Origin: Pseudomonas sp. p1(2021b)
GTDB taxonomy: Bacteria; Pseudomonadota; Gammaproteobacteria; Pseudomonadales; Pseudomonadaceae
DNA length: 64,000 nt
Direction: 5' to 3'
Assembly: GCF_020151015.1 (NCBI RefSeq)
Contig: NZ_CP083746.1
Coordinates: 2,695,001 to 2,759,000, forward strand
The position numbers and the translations under genes were made by a program. The number at the start of each line of letters is the position of its first letter. Position 1 is the first letter of the stretch. Under the pieces are notes generated by a model. The model ran no database searches. It was not told where the DNA came from and was given only the letters and a program-made list of their open reading frames with translations. Shown here piece after piece: positions 34,930 to 43,639 of this stretch.

Positions 34930-35177
34930 TGGGGCCACTGATCGACCTGTTGCAGTGGCCGGCCATGTTGTTGACGGTCCTGGCGGCCTGGTGCATCGGC
35001 TCACGTCAGCCACGAAGACGCCGCGCCGGCTTCTGCTGCTTCATCAGCAGCAATGTGCTGTGGGTGATCTGGGGCTGGCAGGTGCAAGCTTGGGCCTTGA
35101 TCATCCTGCAGTTCTGCCTGTGCGCGATGAACCTGCGTGGTTTCAAGAAAAACACCCCGGCGCAACCGAGCCCATGA
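34929..35177 (+). CDS. Small membrane protein coupled to ligD
   Basis: 82 residues; the ATG shares one base with the ligD stop. Two or three hydrophobic segments are visible (PAMLLTVLAAWCIGS; FCCFISSNVLWVIWGWQVQAWALIILQFCLCAMN) with a short RRRR basic loop between, so the first segment likely has its C-terminal end inside. It resembles small YgjV-type membrane proteins. Function unknown; coupling to LigD suggests co-regulation. Confidence 0.7.
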   Translation: MGPLIDLLQWPAMLLTVLAAWCIGSRQPRRRRAGFCCFISSNVLWVIWGWQVQAWALIILQFCLCAMNLRGFKKNTPAQPSP

Positions 35178-35201
35178 GCGATGGCGTGGTTGCAAGATCC
35201 G

Positions 35202-35305
35202 TGTAGGAGCGGCCTTGTGCCGCGAACGGGCCCAGTGATCTTGCTCCGTCACTCAAACCCTGGGGCCGCTTTGCGGCCCTTTCGCGGCGCGAGGCCGCTC
35301 CTACC
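35202..35305. repeat. REP pair between convergent ligD operon and ku
   Basis: TGTAGGAGCGGCCTTGTGCCGCG at the left and CGCGGCGCGAGGCCGCTCCTA at the right, with GGGCC..GGGGCCGC-TTT-GCGGCCC in between. It may act as a two-way terminator. Confidence 0.82.
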
Positions 35306-35314
35306 GAGCCGGCG

Positions 35315-36157
35315 CTAACCGCCCGATGCCTTGCGCGGACGTTTGGTCGGCTTCTTCTGCGGTGCCGCTTTCTTGCCGCCAAGGCTGCGCTTGAGCAGTT
35401 CGGTGAGGTCGATGATATCGGCGCCTTTCTCCGTGGCGCCGTCGCCCTTCTCGACCACACTGATCTTGCCCTTGCTGGCCTTTTCCTCGACCAGGTCGAG
35501 GATGGTCTGGCGGAAGGCGTCGTGGTAATCCTCCGGCGTCCAGGGCCCGCTCATGTCCTCGACCAGGCGCTTGGCCATGTCCAGCTCGCGCTTGTCTACC
35601 TTGGCGTCGGTCACGCTCTTGTCCAGTTCCAGGGTTTCGAGCCCACGCACTTCCTCGGGCCAGCGCAGGGTGATCATCACCAGGGCGTCGTCCAACGGGC
35701 GCAGCAGCGCCAGGTGCTGACGGGTATGCAACACCACCGTCGCCAGGGCCACCTTGCCGGTGCTCTGCAGCGTCTCGCGCAGCAACGCATAGACCTTGCC
35801 ACCGCGCCGGTCCGGGCTGAGGTAGTACGGGGTGTCGAAATGCTGCAAGGGGATGTCGGTGGCCTCGACGAAGGAGAAGATATCGATGGTCTGGGTCGCC
35901 TCCGGGCGGGCGTTGCGGATCTCCTCCTCGCTGATGATCACGTAGTGCCCTTTCTCGTATTCCACGCCCTTGACGATGTTTTCCTTGTCGATTTCCTTGC
36001 CGGTGACCTTGTTCACCCGCTTGTAGCCCACCGGCTCCATGCTGCGCTTGTCGAGCCAGTCGAAATCCACACGCTCGGTGCGCACGGCCGTGTTGAGGCT
36101 CACGGGGATGTGCACCAGACCGAAACTGATCGCGCCTTTCCAGATTGCCCGGGCCAT
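35315..36157 (-). CDS. ku: Ku DNA-end-binding protein
   Basis: 280 residues. The Ku core starts at residue 1 (MARAIWKGAISFGLVHIPVS), with RRGGKVYALLRETL near 118 and LELDKSVTDAKVDKRELDMA near 175. The last 60 residues (lysine-rich, KKAAPQKKPTKRPRKASGG) form the basic tail that helps Ku slide on DNA and recruit LigD. It is a homodimer ring protein. Convergent with ligD, as in other pseudomonads where the pair is adjacent. Confidence 0.96.
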   Translation of the reverse strand: MARAIWKGAISFGLVHIPVSLNTAVRTERVDFDWLDKRSMEPVGYKRVNKVTGKEIDKENIVKGVEYEKGHYVIISEEEIRNARPEATQTIDIFSFVEATDIPLQHFDTPYYLSPDRRGGKVYALLRETLQSTGKVALATVVLHTRQHLALLRPLDDALVMITLRWPEEVRGLETLELDKSVTDAKVDKRELDMAKRLVEDMSGPWTPEDYHDAFRQTILDLVEEKASKGKISVVEKGDGATEKGADIIDLTELLKRSLGGKKAAPQKKPTKRPRKASGG

Positions 36158-36197
36158 GGCTTGCTCCTAGCATTCGTACATTGAAGGCCCCGCTGCC

Positions 36198-37103
36198 CTA
36201 GGGCAGCGGGTTGCCACCGGTGACACCGAACACCTCGCCGGTGATGTAGCTCGACTCCTGGGAGGCCAGCAACACATACAGCGGCGCACACTCGGCCGGT
36301 TGCCCGGGGCGCTTCATCGGCGACTGGGAACCGAATTCGGGAATCTTTTCCGGCGGCTGGCCACCGCTGGGCTGCAGCACCGTCCAGATCGGCCCGGGGG
36401 CCACGGCGTTGACCCGGATGCCGCGCTCGACCACCTGCTTGGCCAGGGCCTTGGTGAAGGCGACGATGGCGGCCTTGGTGGTGGCGTAGTCGAGCAGCGT
36501 CGCCGAAGGCTGGTAGGACTGGATGGACGCGGTGTTGATAATGGTCGCACCGGCCGGCATCAGCGGCACGGCCGCCTGGCACAGCCAGAATAGCGCATAG
36601 ACGTTGGTCTTGAGGGTATGGTCGAACTGCTCGTGGCTGATCTGGCCGATGTCCTTGCGCGCCTCTTGCTTGCCGGCCACGTTGACCAGGATATCCAGGC
36701 CGCCGAGTTGCTCATGGGCCTGGTCGACCAGCTCCTTGCAGAACACTTCGTCCTTCAGGTCCCCGGGAATGGCGATCGCCTGGCGCCCTTCGGCCTCGAT
36801 CAACTTGATCACTTCACGGGCATCGGCCTGCTCCATCGGCATGTAGTTGAGCGCGATGTCGGCCCCCTCACGGGCGAAGGCAATGGCCACGGCGCGGCCT
36901 ATTCCCGAGTCGGCGCCGGTGATCAGCGCCTTGCGCCCGGCCAGGCGGCCAAAGCCCTTGTAGCTGTCTTCGCCATGGTCGGGCTTGGGCTGCATGTTCG
37001 CATCGAGGCCCGGTGGCGCCTGGGTCTGGTCGGGAAACGGCGGGTGCGGGTATTGGGTCAGCGGGTTCTGCATGCTGAACTGGTCACGGGGTTTGTTGGG
37101 CAT
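36198..37103 (-). CDS. SDR-family oxidoreductase with N-terminal extension
   Basis: 301 residues from ATG 37103. A proline-rich N-terminal extension of about 45 residues precedes the Rossmann fold ([18 protein letters not shown] near 55-72, the [10 protein letters not shown] region near 135). The catalytic Ser-Tyr-Lys are in NTASIQSYQ and LDYATTK near 190-205. This long type is typical of general-stress SDRs (GsiB/YdaD-like neighbours). Reaction unknown. It lies 40 bp from ku, same strand. Confidence 0.87.
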   Translation of the reverse strand: MPNKPRDQFSMQNPLTQYPHPPFPDQTQAPPGLDANMQPKPDHGEDSYKGFGRLAGRKALITGADSGIGRAVAIAFAREGADIALNYMPMEQADAREVIKLIEAEGRQAIAIPGDLKDEVFCKELVDQAHEQLGGLDILVNVAGKQEARKDIGQISHEQFDHTLKTNVYALFWLCQAAVPLMPAGATIINTASIQSYQPSATLLDYATTKAAIVAFTKALAKQVVERGIRVNAVAPGPIWTVLQPSGGQPPEKIPEFGSQSPMKRPGQPAECAPLYVLLASQESSYITGEVFGVTGGNPLP

Positions 37104-37294
37104 GGCGTGCCTCCTTGACTTGGCATTTCTACGAACGGCTCGGCCCACGAGGGGCACCTAAGCGTTCGAGACCGCCTGGCAAACGAAGGTTTGTCCGGCC
37201 CGCCGGGCTTGCCGACGGGTGGTCGGTGAAGACCGGCTGAACCATTGGCCTTGGCCGGGCGTCCATCGCAAAAGGCCCGAACGAGGCGCACCCA

Positions 37295-37798
37295 ATGCAA
37301 GACGATCCCATCCAGGATGTCCTGGACTACCTCAAAGCCCATGACTTGGTCCTGACCACGGCCGAGTCCTGCACCGCCGGGCGCATGGTCGCCCTGCTGG
37401 CCGAGCACCCAGGGCTTGGCGAGACGCTGGAGAGCGGCTACGTGGTGTACTCGCCCAAGGCCAAGCAGCGCTTGCTGGGGGTCAGCTCGGCGACCATCGA
37501 GCGCTATGGGCTGACCAGCGAAGCAGTCGCCTGGGAGATGGCCCTCGGCGCGCTCAAGGACAGCACCGCCAATGTGGCCATCGCCACCACCGGCGTGGCC
37601 GGCCCGGACGGCACCGACGGCGTCGCCCCGGGCACCTTGTGCTTCGCCTGGGCCTTCGATGGCGAGCCGATCGCGGTCTTCACCCGCAGCCAGCGTTTCT
37701 TCGGCGATCGCGCCGAGGTATTGCGCCAGGCCGCGCTGTACGGACTGACCCGCCTGCGTCACTACCACGAGCGCTGGCTGCGTGGCGAGCGGGCCTGA
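37295..37798 (+). CDS. pncC: CinA C-terminal (PncC-like) nicotinamide-nucleotide amidase
   Basis: 167 residues. Family features: TTAESCTAGRMVALLAEHPG near 20, GYVVYSPKAKQRLLGV near 48 and ATTGVAGPDGTDGVAPGT near 95. The enzyme deamidates nicotinamide mononucleotide, salvaging NAD. It is a stand-alone C-terminal domain, as in PncC, without the N-terminal MoaB-like part. It is the first of three genes on the + strand. Confidence 0.85.
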   Translation: MQDDPIQDVLDYLKAHDLVLTTAESCTAGRMVALLAEHPGLGETLESGYVVYSPKAKQRLLGVSSATIERYGLTSEAVAWEMALGALKDSTANVAIATTGVAGPDGTDGVAPGTLCFAWAFDGEPIAVFTRSQRFFGDRAEVLRQAALYGLTRLRHYHERWLRGERA

Positions 37799-37811
37799 GG
37801 GAACGCTACCC

Positions 37812-38318
37812 ATGACCGACGATGAACAGCTGTCGCGAAACCAGCCGGTGCAGGAAGACATGCCCATGCAACGCCGGGTCTGGCGTTTCGAGCGGGTGGG
37901 CTGGTACATGCTCGTGCTGCTGGTATTGCTGGCCTTGGCAGGGCTGTTCGGCAATGGCCCGCTCAGCCGTAGCGAGGTGACCAGCGCCGACGGCCGGATC
38001 CAGGTCGAGTACCAGCGCTTCAACCGCGCCGGCGCCATGGACAGCATGCGCATCAGCGTGCGTGGCAGCGGCAATGGGCCGGTGACGGTGATGCTCGGCG
38101 GCTCGCTGTTCAGCGAGGCCAGCATCGAGACGATGCAGCCCCAGCCGCTGGCGTCGCTGTCCCAGGGCCGGGCCTTGCAGCTGCAGCTGGGCACCGGCGG
38201 CGATGGCCAGGCCACGCTCTACCTGACACTGCGAGCCGATGCGCCCGGCCCGCTCGAAGGCGTGGTACGTGCAGGCCCGAACAGCGCAGTGCGTTTTTCC
38301 AGCTTCGTCTACCCTTAG
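37812..38318 (+). CDS. Hypothetical membrane-anchored protein
   Basis: 168 residues from ATG 37812. One membrane segment at about residues 31-48 (GWYMLVLLVLLALAGLFGNG) follows a charged N-terminus, so the C-terminal 120 residues should be periplasmic and beta-rich (repeated RxSVRGSG, TVMLGGSLF). No family recognised. It lies between pncC and the YetF gene with 8-13 bp gaps, likely one operon. Confidence 0.72.
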   Translation: MTDDEQLSRNQPVQEDMPMQRRVWRFERVGWYMLVLLVLLALAGLFGNGPLSRSEVTSADGRIQVEYQRFNRAGAMDSMRISVRGSGNGPVTVMLGGSLFSEASIETMQPQPLASLSQGRALQLQLGTGGDGQATLYLTLRADAPGPLEGVVRAGPNSAVRFSSFVYP

Positions 38319-38326
38319 GAGCCGAC

Positions 38327-38770
38327 ATGGATTCGATCCTTCGCGCCGCTGCCATGTACCTCGCCCTGATGCTGTTGTTCCGCATCGCTGGCCGACGCTC
38401 GCTGGGCGATCTGACCACCTTCGACTTCGTGCTGCTGATGATCATCGGCGAAGCGACCCAGCAAGCCTTGCTGGGCGAGGACTTCTCGTTCATCAACGCC
38501 ATGCTGGTGATCGCCACGCTGATCGTGCTGGACGTGGGGCTGTCGCTGGCCAAACTGAAATCCCGGCGACTGGCCCGAGTGCTGGACGGCCACGCAACCC
38601 TGGTGGTGGAGCACGGGCGATTCCTGCATGGGCGCATGCGCAAGGCGCGCCTGACCGAGGACGATATCCTCGAGTCGGCGCGCGACAGCCAGGGGGTCGA
38701 GACGGTGGAGCAGATCCGCTATGCGATCGTGGAGCGCAACGGCAAGATCTCGATCATCAAGGAGGCATGA
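38327..38770 (+). CDS. DUF421/YetF-like membrane protein
   Basis: 147 residues. Three hydrophobic segments lie in the first 75 residues, with the family motif RIAGRRSLGDLTTFDFVLLM (near 18-38), then a C-terminal cytoplasmic alpha/beta domain (VLDGHATLVVEHGRFLHGRM). YetF proteins occur widely in bacteria. Their function is uncertain; roles in spore or stress physiology are proposed in Bacillus. It is shorter than the usual 200+ residues, so only one of the two soluble repeats is present. Confidence 0.8.
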   Translation: MDSILRAAAMYLALMLLFRIAGRRSLGDLTTFDFVLLMIIGEATQQALLGEDFSFINAMLVIATLIVLDVGLSLAKLKSRRLARVLDGHATLVVEHGRFLHGRMRKARLTEDDILESARDSQGVETVEQIRYAIVERNGKISIIKEA

Positions 38771-38789
38771 TCCCGCGGTGGGGATCGAC

Positions 38790-39023
38790 TCAACCCTTGC
38801 TGTGCTCCGGCGATGTAGGCCCGGTGCCGGGCTTGATGCCCCGGGGGCCGAACAGGCCCCAGATGACCAGCCCGACCACCGGGAAGATCACCAGCAGCAA
38901 GGCCCAGAGAATCTTGGTGCTGTCACGTTTTTCACTGCGGAACACACTGACGATGGCCCATAGGTCCAGCAACAGAATGATTGCCGCAACCGCTATCCAG
39001 AAGTAGATCATCAAGTCGCCCAT
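38790..39023 (-). CDS. PLDc_N-domain small membrane protein
   Basis: 77 residues from ATG 39023. Two membrane segments (MIYFWIAVAAIILLLDLWAI and WALLLVIFPVVGLVIWGLFG) flank the RSEKRDSTK basic loop. This matches the phospholipase D-nuclease N-terminal (PLDc_N) family, whose single-domain members have no known activity. It precedes the GCS2-type ligase stop by 29 bp in the downstream direction on the same strand, so it could end that operon. Confidence 0.75.
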   Translation of the reverse strand: MGDLMIYFWIAVAAIILLLDLWAIVSVFRSEKRDSTKILWALLLVIFPVVGLVIWGLFGPRGIKPGTGPTSPEHSKG

Positions 39024-39052
39024 GGCGGGTACCTCCTCGAATACGAATGGGT

Positions 39053-40204
39053 TCAGGCTAGCCCTTGGGCCAGGGCAGGCAACGGCTCGCTGCCGCGCCC
39101 TTGGGCCAGCACCTGGTCGACCACCGCGCGCAACGCCTGGCGCGCGTCGAGCCCGGCGCCGCGGGCCTGCGCCAGGCAGTCGAGCTGGTGGTCGGCGCTG
39201 GTGCCCTCGCGCAGGATGCGCTGGGCCTGGATGAAGGCGCGTTCGGCATCCACCGTGGTGGCCGGGTATCGGCCCTGCAGCTGCGCCAGCCAGCCTTCGG
39301 CGGTGACCGGCGCCTGTTCGTGAACACCGATGTAATGCCCATGTCGACCATGGCGCTTGGCACGCCAGTAGTTCTCCTGGGTGATCCAGCGCATCTCCCG
39401 GGTGATCGGGTCCGGGGCATGGCGCTGGGCCAGGCAGCTTTCCACCAGGTGGCGGAACAGCCCGGCGATGCACAGCACGTCCTCCAAGCGCGGGCAGGCA
39501 TCGCAGATGCGCAGTTCCACGGTCGGGTAGCGTCGGGACGGGCGGATCGCCCACCAGAAGTCGCCCTCCTTGGCCAGCGCCCCTGTACGCTCCAGCAATG
39601 CCCGGTAACGCTCGTAGGCCCCCCAGTCGGCCAAGGGCTCAGGCAGTTCCATGTGCGGCCATTCGGCACAGATCACCCGCCGGTAGCTCATGTAGCCGGT
39701 GCAGTGCCCGCCCCAGAACGGCGACGAGGTGCTCAACAGCAGGAACAACGGCAGCCAGTACAGCACTTGGTTGATCAACTGGATGCGATCGCACCCCGGC
39801 GGTACACCGACATGGACATGCAAGCCGGACAACAGGCTGCGCCGGGCCACATGCTGGTAGTCGTCGAACACCTGGCGGTAGTGCGGCGTGGTCCTGGCCC
39901 GTTGGCGTAGCCATTGGGCGCTGGGGTGGCTGGCGGCGCAATACAGGCCGACGCCTTCCTGGGCCAGGGCTTCGCCCAGGCGCTGGCGGCTGCCTGCCAG
40001 GAACTGGCGCGCCTCGTGCAGGTTGCCGAACACCGGCGAAGCGACTTCGATCTGGCTGCGAAACATCTCCTCGGCGAAATACGGGCCCATGATCTCCCGG
40101 CAACGCCGGGCCACCCCCAGGGAAGGCGTGGCCAACACCCGCCCGCTGGCAACGTCCACCAGCAAGTATTCTTCCTCGATGCCGAAGGTGCAGGGCCGGT
40201 ACAT
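39053..40204 (-). CDS. YbdK/GCS2-family carboxylate-amine ligase
   Basis: 383 residues from ATG 40204; a GTG at 40213 overlapping the upstream stop (GTGA) is an alternative. The family start FGIEEEYLLVD is present, with SGLHVHVGVPPG near 127 and RRYPTVELRICDACP near 230. GCS2/YbdK enzymes use ATP to join a glutamate-type carboxylate with an amine; E. coli YbdK has weak glutamate-cysteine ligase activity, but the physiological partner is usually unknown. Overlap with the upstream methyltransferase and diiron-type protein genes places it in a small biosynthetic-looking cluster. Confidence 0.88.
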   Translation of the reverse strand: MYRPCTFGIEEEYLLVDVASGRVLATPSLGVARRCREIMGPYFAEEMFRSQIEVASPVFGNLHEARQFLAGSRQRLGEALAQEGVGLYCAASHPSAQWLRQRARTTPHYRQVFDDYQHVARRSLLSGLHVHVGVPPGCDRIQLINQVLYWLPLFLLLSTSSPFWGGHCTGYMSYRRVICAEWPHMELPEPLADWGAYERYRALLERTGALAKEGDFWWAIRPSRRYPTVELRICDACPRLEDVLCIAGLFRHLVESCLAQRHAPDPITREMRWITQENYWRAKRHGRHGHYIGVHEQAPVTAEGWLAQLQGRYPATTVDAERAFIQAQRILREGTSADHQLDCLAQARGAGLDARQALRAVVDQVLAQGRGSEPLPALAQGLA

Positions 40205-40209
40205 GGCCG

Positions 40210-41163
40210 TCACGCGTTACGGGTGACGGTCAACGCCACCGCAGCGATGCGCTCGACCCGCTCATAGCCCGGCTCGAGCAGCTGTTCGCCGAACACGTCC
40301 GGGTCCACTTCGCGGTACACCCAGCTCCACTGCGGCCCGGCCAGGCGCAGGCGAATGGCCTCGAGCAGCGCGTCCCGGCCCTCGACGATCGCGACGCCCG
40401 TGTACAACAGCAGCGAGCCGCCTGGACTGAGGCGTTCACGCGCCTGCTCGACGATGCGCAAGGACAGTTCGGCACCCAGCGCTCCACCTCCATGACGGTA
40501 GACCCGCTCGCTGGCATCGAGCATGTACGGCGGGTTGGCGACGATCAGGTCGAAGGTACCGGTGATGCCATCGAGCAGATCGCTCGGCTCCACCGATAGA
40601 TTGCCCACCCCGGCCAGGGCGGCGTTGATGGCGGTGTAGCGCAAGGCCAGCGGGTTGATGTCCACCGCACTGACCTGGGCATGCTGGGCGGCACGGGCAA
40701 TCAGCAGTGCGCCGACACCGCTGCCGCACCCGATGTCCACGGCATGCTGGACACGGTTGGGGCTGCGCTGCAGGTGGTCATGGATCACCTGGGCGAAACG
40801 GTAGCTGTCCGGGCCGAAGAACACGGCGTCGCTGGCATCGGTGGGGAACGCCGAATGCACCAGCAACAGGTCGTCCAGGCTCGACCAGCGCACCGTGCTG
40901 CGCAGCAGCTCGCCCTCTTCGACCAGCACCTGCGCCGCGGCCAGTTGCGCAAGCTCGTCGGCCGAGATCAGCGAAGGTGCGAACGGCCGGCTCCAGCCGA
41001 ACACATCGCGCAGCGTACGCGCCCGGTCGGTACCCTCGCGGGCGTTGTTGCGGGCATGGGTCGCCGGCGTCACGCAGGTGAAACGATAACCATCGGCGTG
41101 CAGGCGCCGGCCCAGTTGCAGCAGGGCCTCATCGGCCTGGATCTGTTCTTCGTCGAGCAGCAT
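40210..41163 (-). CDS. Class I methyltransferase (PrmC/HemK-like N-methyltransferase)
   Basis: 317 residues. Motif I AVDIGCGSGVGALL (about 141-154), acidic motif II AVDINP (166-171) and the NPPY signature (210-213), which marks methyltransferases acting on an amide or amine nitrogen. The first 120 residues are an unusual helical N-terminal region of the kind used to hold a substrate. Its start overlaps the upstream stop by one base (TGATG), and its stop overlaps the possible GTG start of the ligase. The target is unknown. It is not prfA-linked, so a release-factor methylase is unlikely. Confidence 0.85.
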   Translation of the reverse strand: MLLDEEQIQADEALLQLGRRLHADGYRFTCVTPATHARNNAREGTDRARTLRDVFGWSRPFAPSLISADELAQLAAAQVLVEEGELLRSTVRWSSLDDLLLVHSAFPTDASDAVFFGPDSYRFAQVIHDHLQRSPNRVQHAVDIGCGSGVGALLIARAAQHAQVSAVDINPLALRYTAINAALAGVGNLSVEPSDLLDGITGTFDLIVANPPYMLDASERVYRHGGGALGAELSLRIVEQARERLSPGGSLLLYTGVAIVEGRDALLEAIRLRLAGPQWSWVYREVDPDVFGEQLLEPGYERVERIAAVALTVTRNA

Positions 41164-42491
41164 CAGCGGGGTTCCTCCTGGGCAAGCCCGGTGGCCTGGA
41201 TATAGGCGCGGGTTGCGCGCAGGCCTTCCGGTAGAGCGTGGCCGTTGCCAGCCATACGTTCGATCAGCACCGGCAACGGTGCGCGCTCACCGTCTATGTG
41301 GTCCAGCTCGACATCCAGTTGCCAGCTACCAGGCGCCACCCGCGGTTGCCGGGGCGCCTCCCAGCCATCGGCGATCCAGTCGTGCCAAAGCTGCTTCTCA
41401 TAGGCGCTGAACACGCCGAACATGGCGGCGGCCGGGCCCTCGATCAGCTTCCACAGGCGGCTGCGCGCCGGGTCTTGGCCCCGGCGCACCCAGCCCTGGT
41501 CCTGCAGGGCCGTGAGAAAGCCCGGCAAGGCGTCCGTCTCGGACAACCAGTCGTTGATGGTGCGCCCCTGCAGGCGGCAGTGGTCCGAATGCATCATCTG
41601 GCCGAAGGCACGCTTGCGCTCCAAGGCCGCGAGCAGTTCGCCCTCGAGGTCGAAGCTGGCGATCAGGCTGGGGGTGTCGGTGCCCAGGTCGTTTAGCCGG
41701 TAGCCGCGCCGTACCCGCTGGTAGAACCCTTCGCCATCCTCTGCCGGCCAAAGCTGGCGCAGCGCCTGGATGGCCTTGTGAGCATGGCCGCTGGCGGCGT
41801 TGTCGATGGTCACATGCAGCTGGAAGTAGTGGCCATCGATGCCCAGTTCGGCCAGCTCATAGGTGGTGATCAGCAGGTGCAGCGGCGGTTGCTCGTAGCC
41901 CAGGTTGTAACCGATCACCTCGGGCAGGAACGCCTCGGTGTTCTGCCCAAGGGCCAGCTGCACGGCCCCTTGCAGGTAGCGCTCCGGCGCCAGGGGCAAG
42001 GGTTCCAGGCAGCCCAGGCGGCTGAGCAGTCGCTGGTAGATCAGCACATGGTTGCAGCGCGGGTCGCCATCGCCCAGTTCTTCCAGGTAGGTGCGGATCA
42101 GCCCGTGGTAGCGCGGGTCGGGCCATTGGGGCAACAAGCCCTGCAGCCAAGCGCCATCCACCGCCTTGGTCGGTGCCACCTGCTGCAGGAACCACAGGGC
42201 CTGGGCGCGGTTGGCGAAATAGCGGCGCGGCGCCCCTTTGCGCCGCGCCTGCAGGTAGACCGCGTGGTCACGGGCGACCTTGGCGGCATGCCGCGCGGAC
42301 CAATCGTCCAGTTGCGCGGGTGAGGTGGGCAGGTCATCGGGCAGCGTGTCAGCCCGGTCCAGTTGTTCGGCGAGCCATAGGGCGCTGTCTTCGCAGCGGC
42401 CTTGCAGCAGGGCCTGGTAGCGTCGCTCCAGGCTGTCGTTCGCGGCCAAGGCCGGCGCCACGGGGGCGGCCTTGCGGGTCATGACCGTCAT
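41163..42491 (-). CDS. Haem-oxygenase-like diiron protein (iron-containing redox enzyme family)
   Basis: 442 residues. The central part carries candidate metal ligands of the haem-oxygenase-like diiron (HDO) fold: E137/E138 and H148 in EELGDGDPRCNH, E191 in NTEAFLPEV, and then H221, H226, D230 and H236 in the GHYFQLHVTID...GHA helix. HDO enzymes such as UndA, SznF and BesC activate O2 to cleave or hydroxylate amino acids or fatty acids. N- and C-terminal extensions of about 100 residues each make it longer than typical members. First of three overlapping genes. Confidence 0.83.
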   Translation of the reverse strand: MTVMTRKAAPVAPALAANDSLERRYQALLQGRCEDSALWLAEQLDRADTLPDDLPTSPAQLDDWSARHAAKVARDHAVYLQARRKGAPRRYFANRAQALWFLQQVAPTKAVDGAWLQGLLPQWPDPRYHGLIRTYLEELGDGDPRCNHVLIYQRLLSRLGCLEPLPLAPERYLQGAVQLALGQNTEAFLPEVIGYNLGYEQPPLHLLITTYELAELGIDGHYFQLHVTIDNAASGHAHKAIQALRQLWPAEDGEGFYQRVRRGYRLNDLGTDTPSLIASFDLEGELLAALERKRAFGQMMHSDHCRLQGRTINDWLSETDALPGFLTALQDQGWVRRGQDPARSRLWKLIEGPAAAMFGVFSAYEKQLWHDWIADGWEAPRQPRVAPGSWQLDVELDHIDGERAPLPVLIERMAGNGHALPEGLRATRAYIQATGLAQEEPR

Positions 42492-42509
42492 GCCTCACTC
42501 CTTGCGCGA

Positions 42510-42698
42510 TCAGTTGTCTTCGGACGGCACCGGTTGCGAATCGGGGGCAGGCGCTGTGGCCGGCGCGTCGGGCTTTTGCATCTGCAGCGAGGGTTTGCTG
42601 GGGTCGGCGTCCTTCGCCGGGTGGTCGTCGTCACGGTCGAAACAGCCGCCCAGCAGCGACAGGCTGCCGAGCAGGCAGATCAATGGGGCCATGCGCAT
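42510..42698 (-). CDS. Small lipoprotein
   Basis: 62 residues from ATG 42698 (AAGGAGGATATCCC upstream). The signal is a typical lipobox (LLGSLSLLGGC, lipidated Cys near residue 21) followed by an acidic region (DRDDDHPAKDADP) and a proline-rich tail. Asp at +3, not at +2, leaves its sorting ambiguous; the outer membrane is likely. Function unknown. Confidence 0.75.
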   Translation of the reverse strand: MRMAPLICLLGSLSLLGGCFDRDDDHPAKDADPSKPSLQMQKPDAPATAPAPDSQPVPSEDN

Positions 42699-42759
42699 GG
42701 GATATCCTCCTTGCGAAAGTGATCGCAGTGCCAGGGAGCCTGGCACTGCGTTGCCTCAC

Positions 42760-42924
42760 TTACGAGCGGCCGCCCTTGCGGCTCGACTCGCTGGAACGGC
42801 CACCACCGGAGTGCTGCCCGCCTTTGCGGCCGGCTTCGGAGGCCTTCTCGCGGTCGTTGGCGAAATTGCCTGGGTTCTTCGATCCACCCTGGCTGCCGGT
42901 CCTGCTGTTTTCTTTGTTGGCCAT
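42760..42924 (-). CDS. KGG-domain stress-induced small protein, second copy
   Basis: 54 residues from ATG 42924. One complete KGG unit, NPGNFANDREKASEAGRKGG, is nearly identical to the repeat of the protein at 16791-17000. The tail has RSSESSRKGG. This frame lies under a longer artefactual minus-strand frame. The 12-residue NPGNFANDREKA match marks it as a paralogue of the earlier KGG gene. Confidence 0.8.
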   Translation of the reverse strand: MANKENSRTGSQGGSKNPGNFANDREKASEAGRKGGQHSGGGRSSESSRKGGRS

Positions 42925-43078
42925 GGTCTGTTACCTCGTGTGGCTTCGGGATGCACGGCAGCTGCCGTACATAGCTTGGGAGTACGGCGATAAAACGGGA
43001 TTCGCTTTATTCCGGTACCCGCCGGACCGGTGGCATTAAATAAGCGGCCACGGTTTATTTGGCGCGCAAGCTTTGCGC

Positions 43079-43492
43079 TCAATGGGCCTTGGCCACGCCC
43101 TGGAGCACTTCGCCACAGACGTGGTTCTGCCGCGCGCTGGCCAGGTTGCCCAGCGAAACGATGCCGACCAAGCGCTTCTCGCTATCGACCACCGGCAGGC
43201 GGCGCTTCTCGATGTCGGCCATGTTCGCCGCCACGGTTTCCACGTCATCGTTGTCGAAGCAGTAGCAGACCTTGTCGCTCATCAGCGATTGCACGGCGCT
43301 GTCCAGCGAGCGGCCGTCAGCCACACCGCGGATGACGATGTCGCGGTCAGTGATGACACCAATCATCCGGTCGTTGTCGCCGACCACCAGCGAGCCGATA
43401 TCCTGCTCACGCATCAGCTGGGCGGCCTCGCGCAGGCTGGTGCCGGGGCTCACGACCTGGACGTCACGGCTCATGATTTCGGAAACTTTCAT
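43079..43492 (-). CDS. CBS-domain pair protein
   Basis: 137 residues from ATG 43492 (AGGAGGACACCCC upstream). Two CBS domains fill the protein: MKVSEIMSRDVQVVSPGTSL to about residue 60 (with GVITDRDIVIR), and the second starting near VQSLMSDKVCYCF (ending GIVSLGNLA). Such stand-alone proteins bind adenosine nucleotides and often respond to energy state. A C-terminal cysteine is present. Partner unknown. Confidence 0.88.
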   Translation of the reverse strand: MKVSEIMSRDVQVVSPGTSLREAAQLMREQDIGSLVVGDNDRMIGVITDRDIVIRGVADGRSLDSAVQSLMSDKVCYCFDNDDVETVAANMADIEKRRLPVVDSEKRLVGIVSLGNLASARQNHVCGEVLQGVAKAH

Positions 43493-43639
43493 GGGGTGTC
43501 CTCCTCTGTTCTGGGAAAAGTTCCGTCGGTTGCACAACGGTAGAGGACAGGGTCGAGCGCGGGTTTGAAGGGTGGCGTGGGTTAGCCGATGGATGGTGAG
43601 GCAGGCAGCCGCCGGCGCGTGGCCGGCGGCGCTCGAAGG

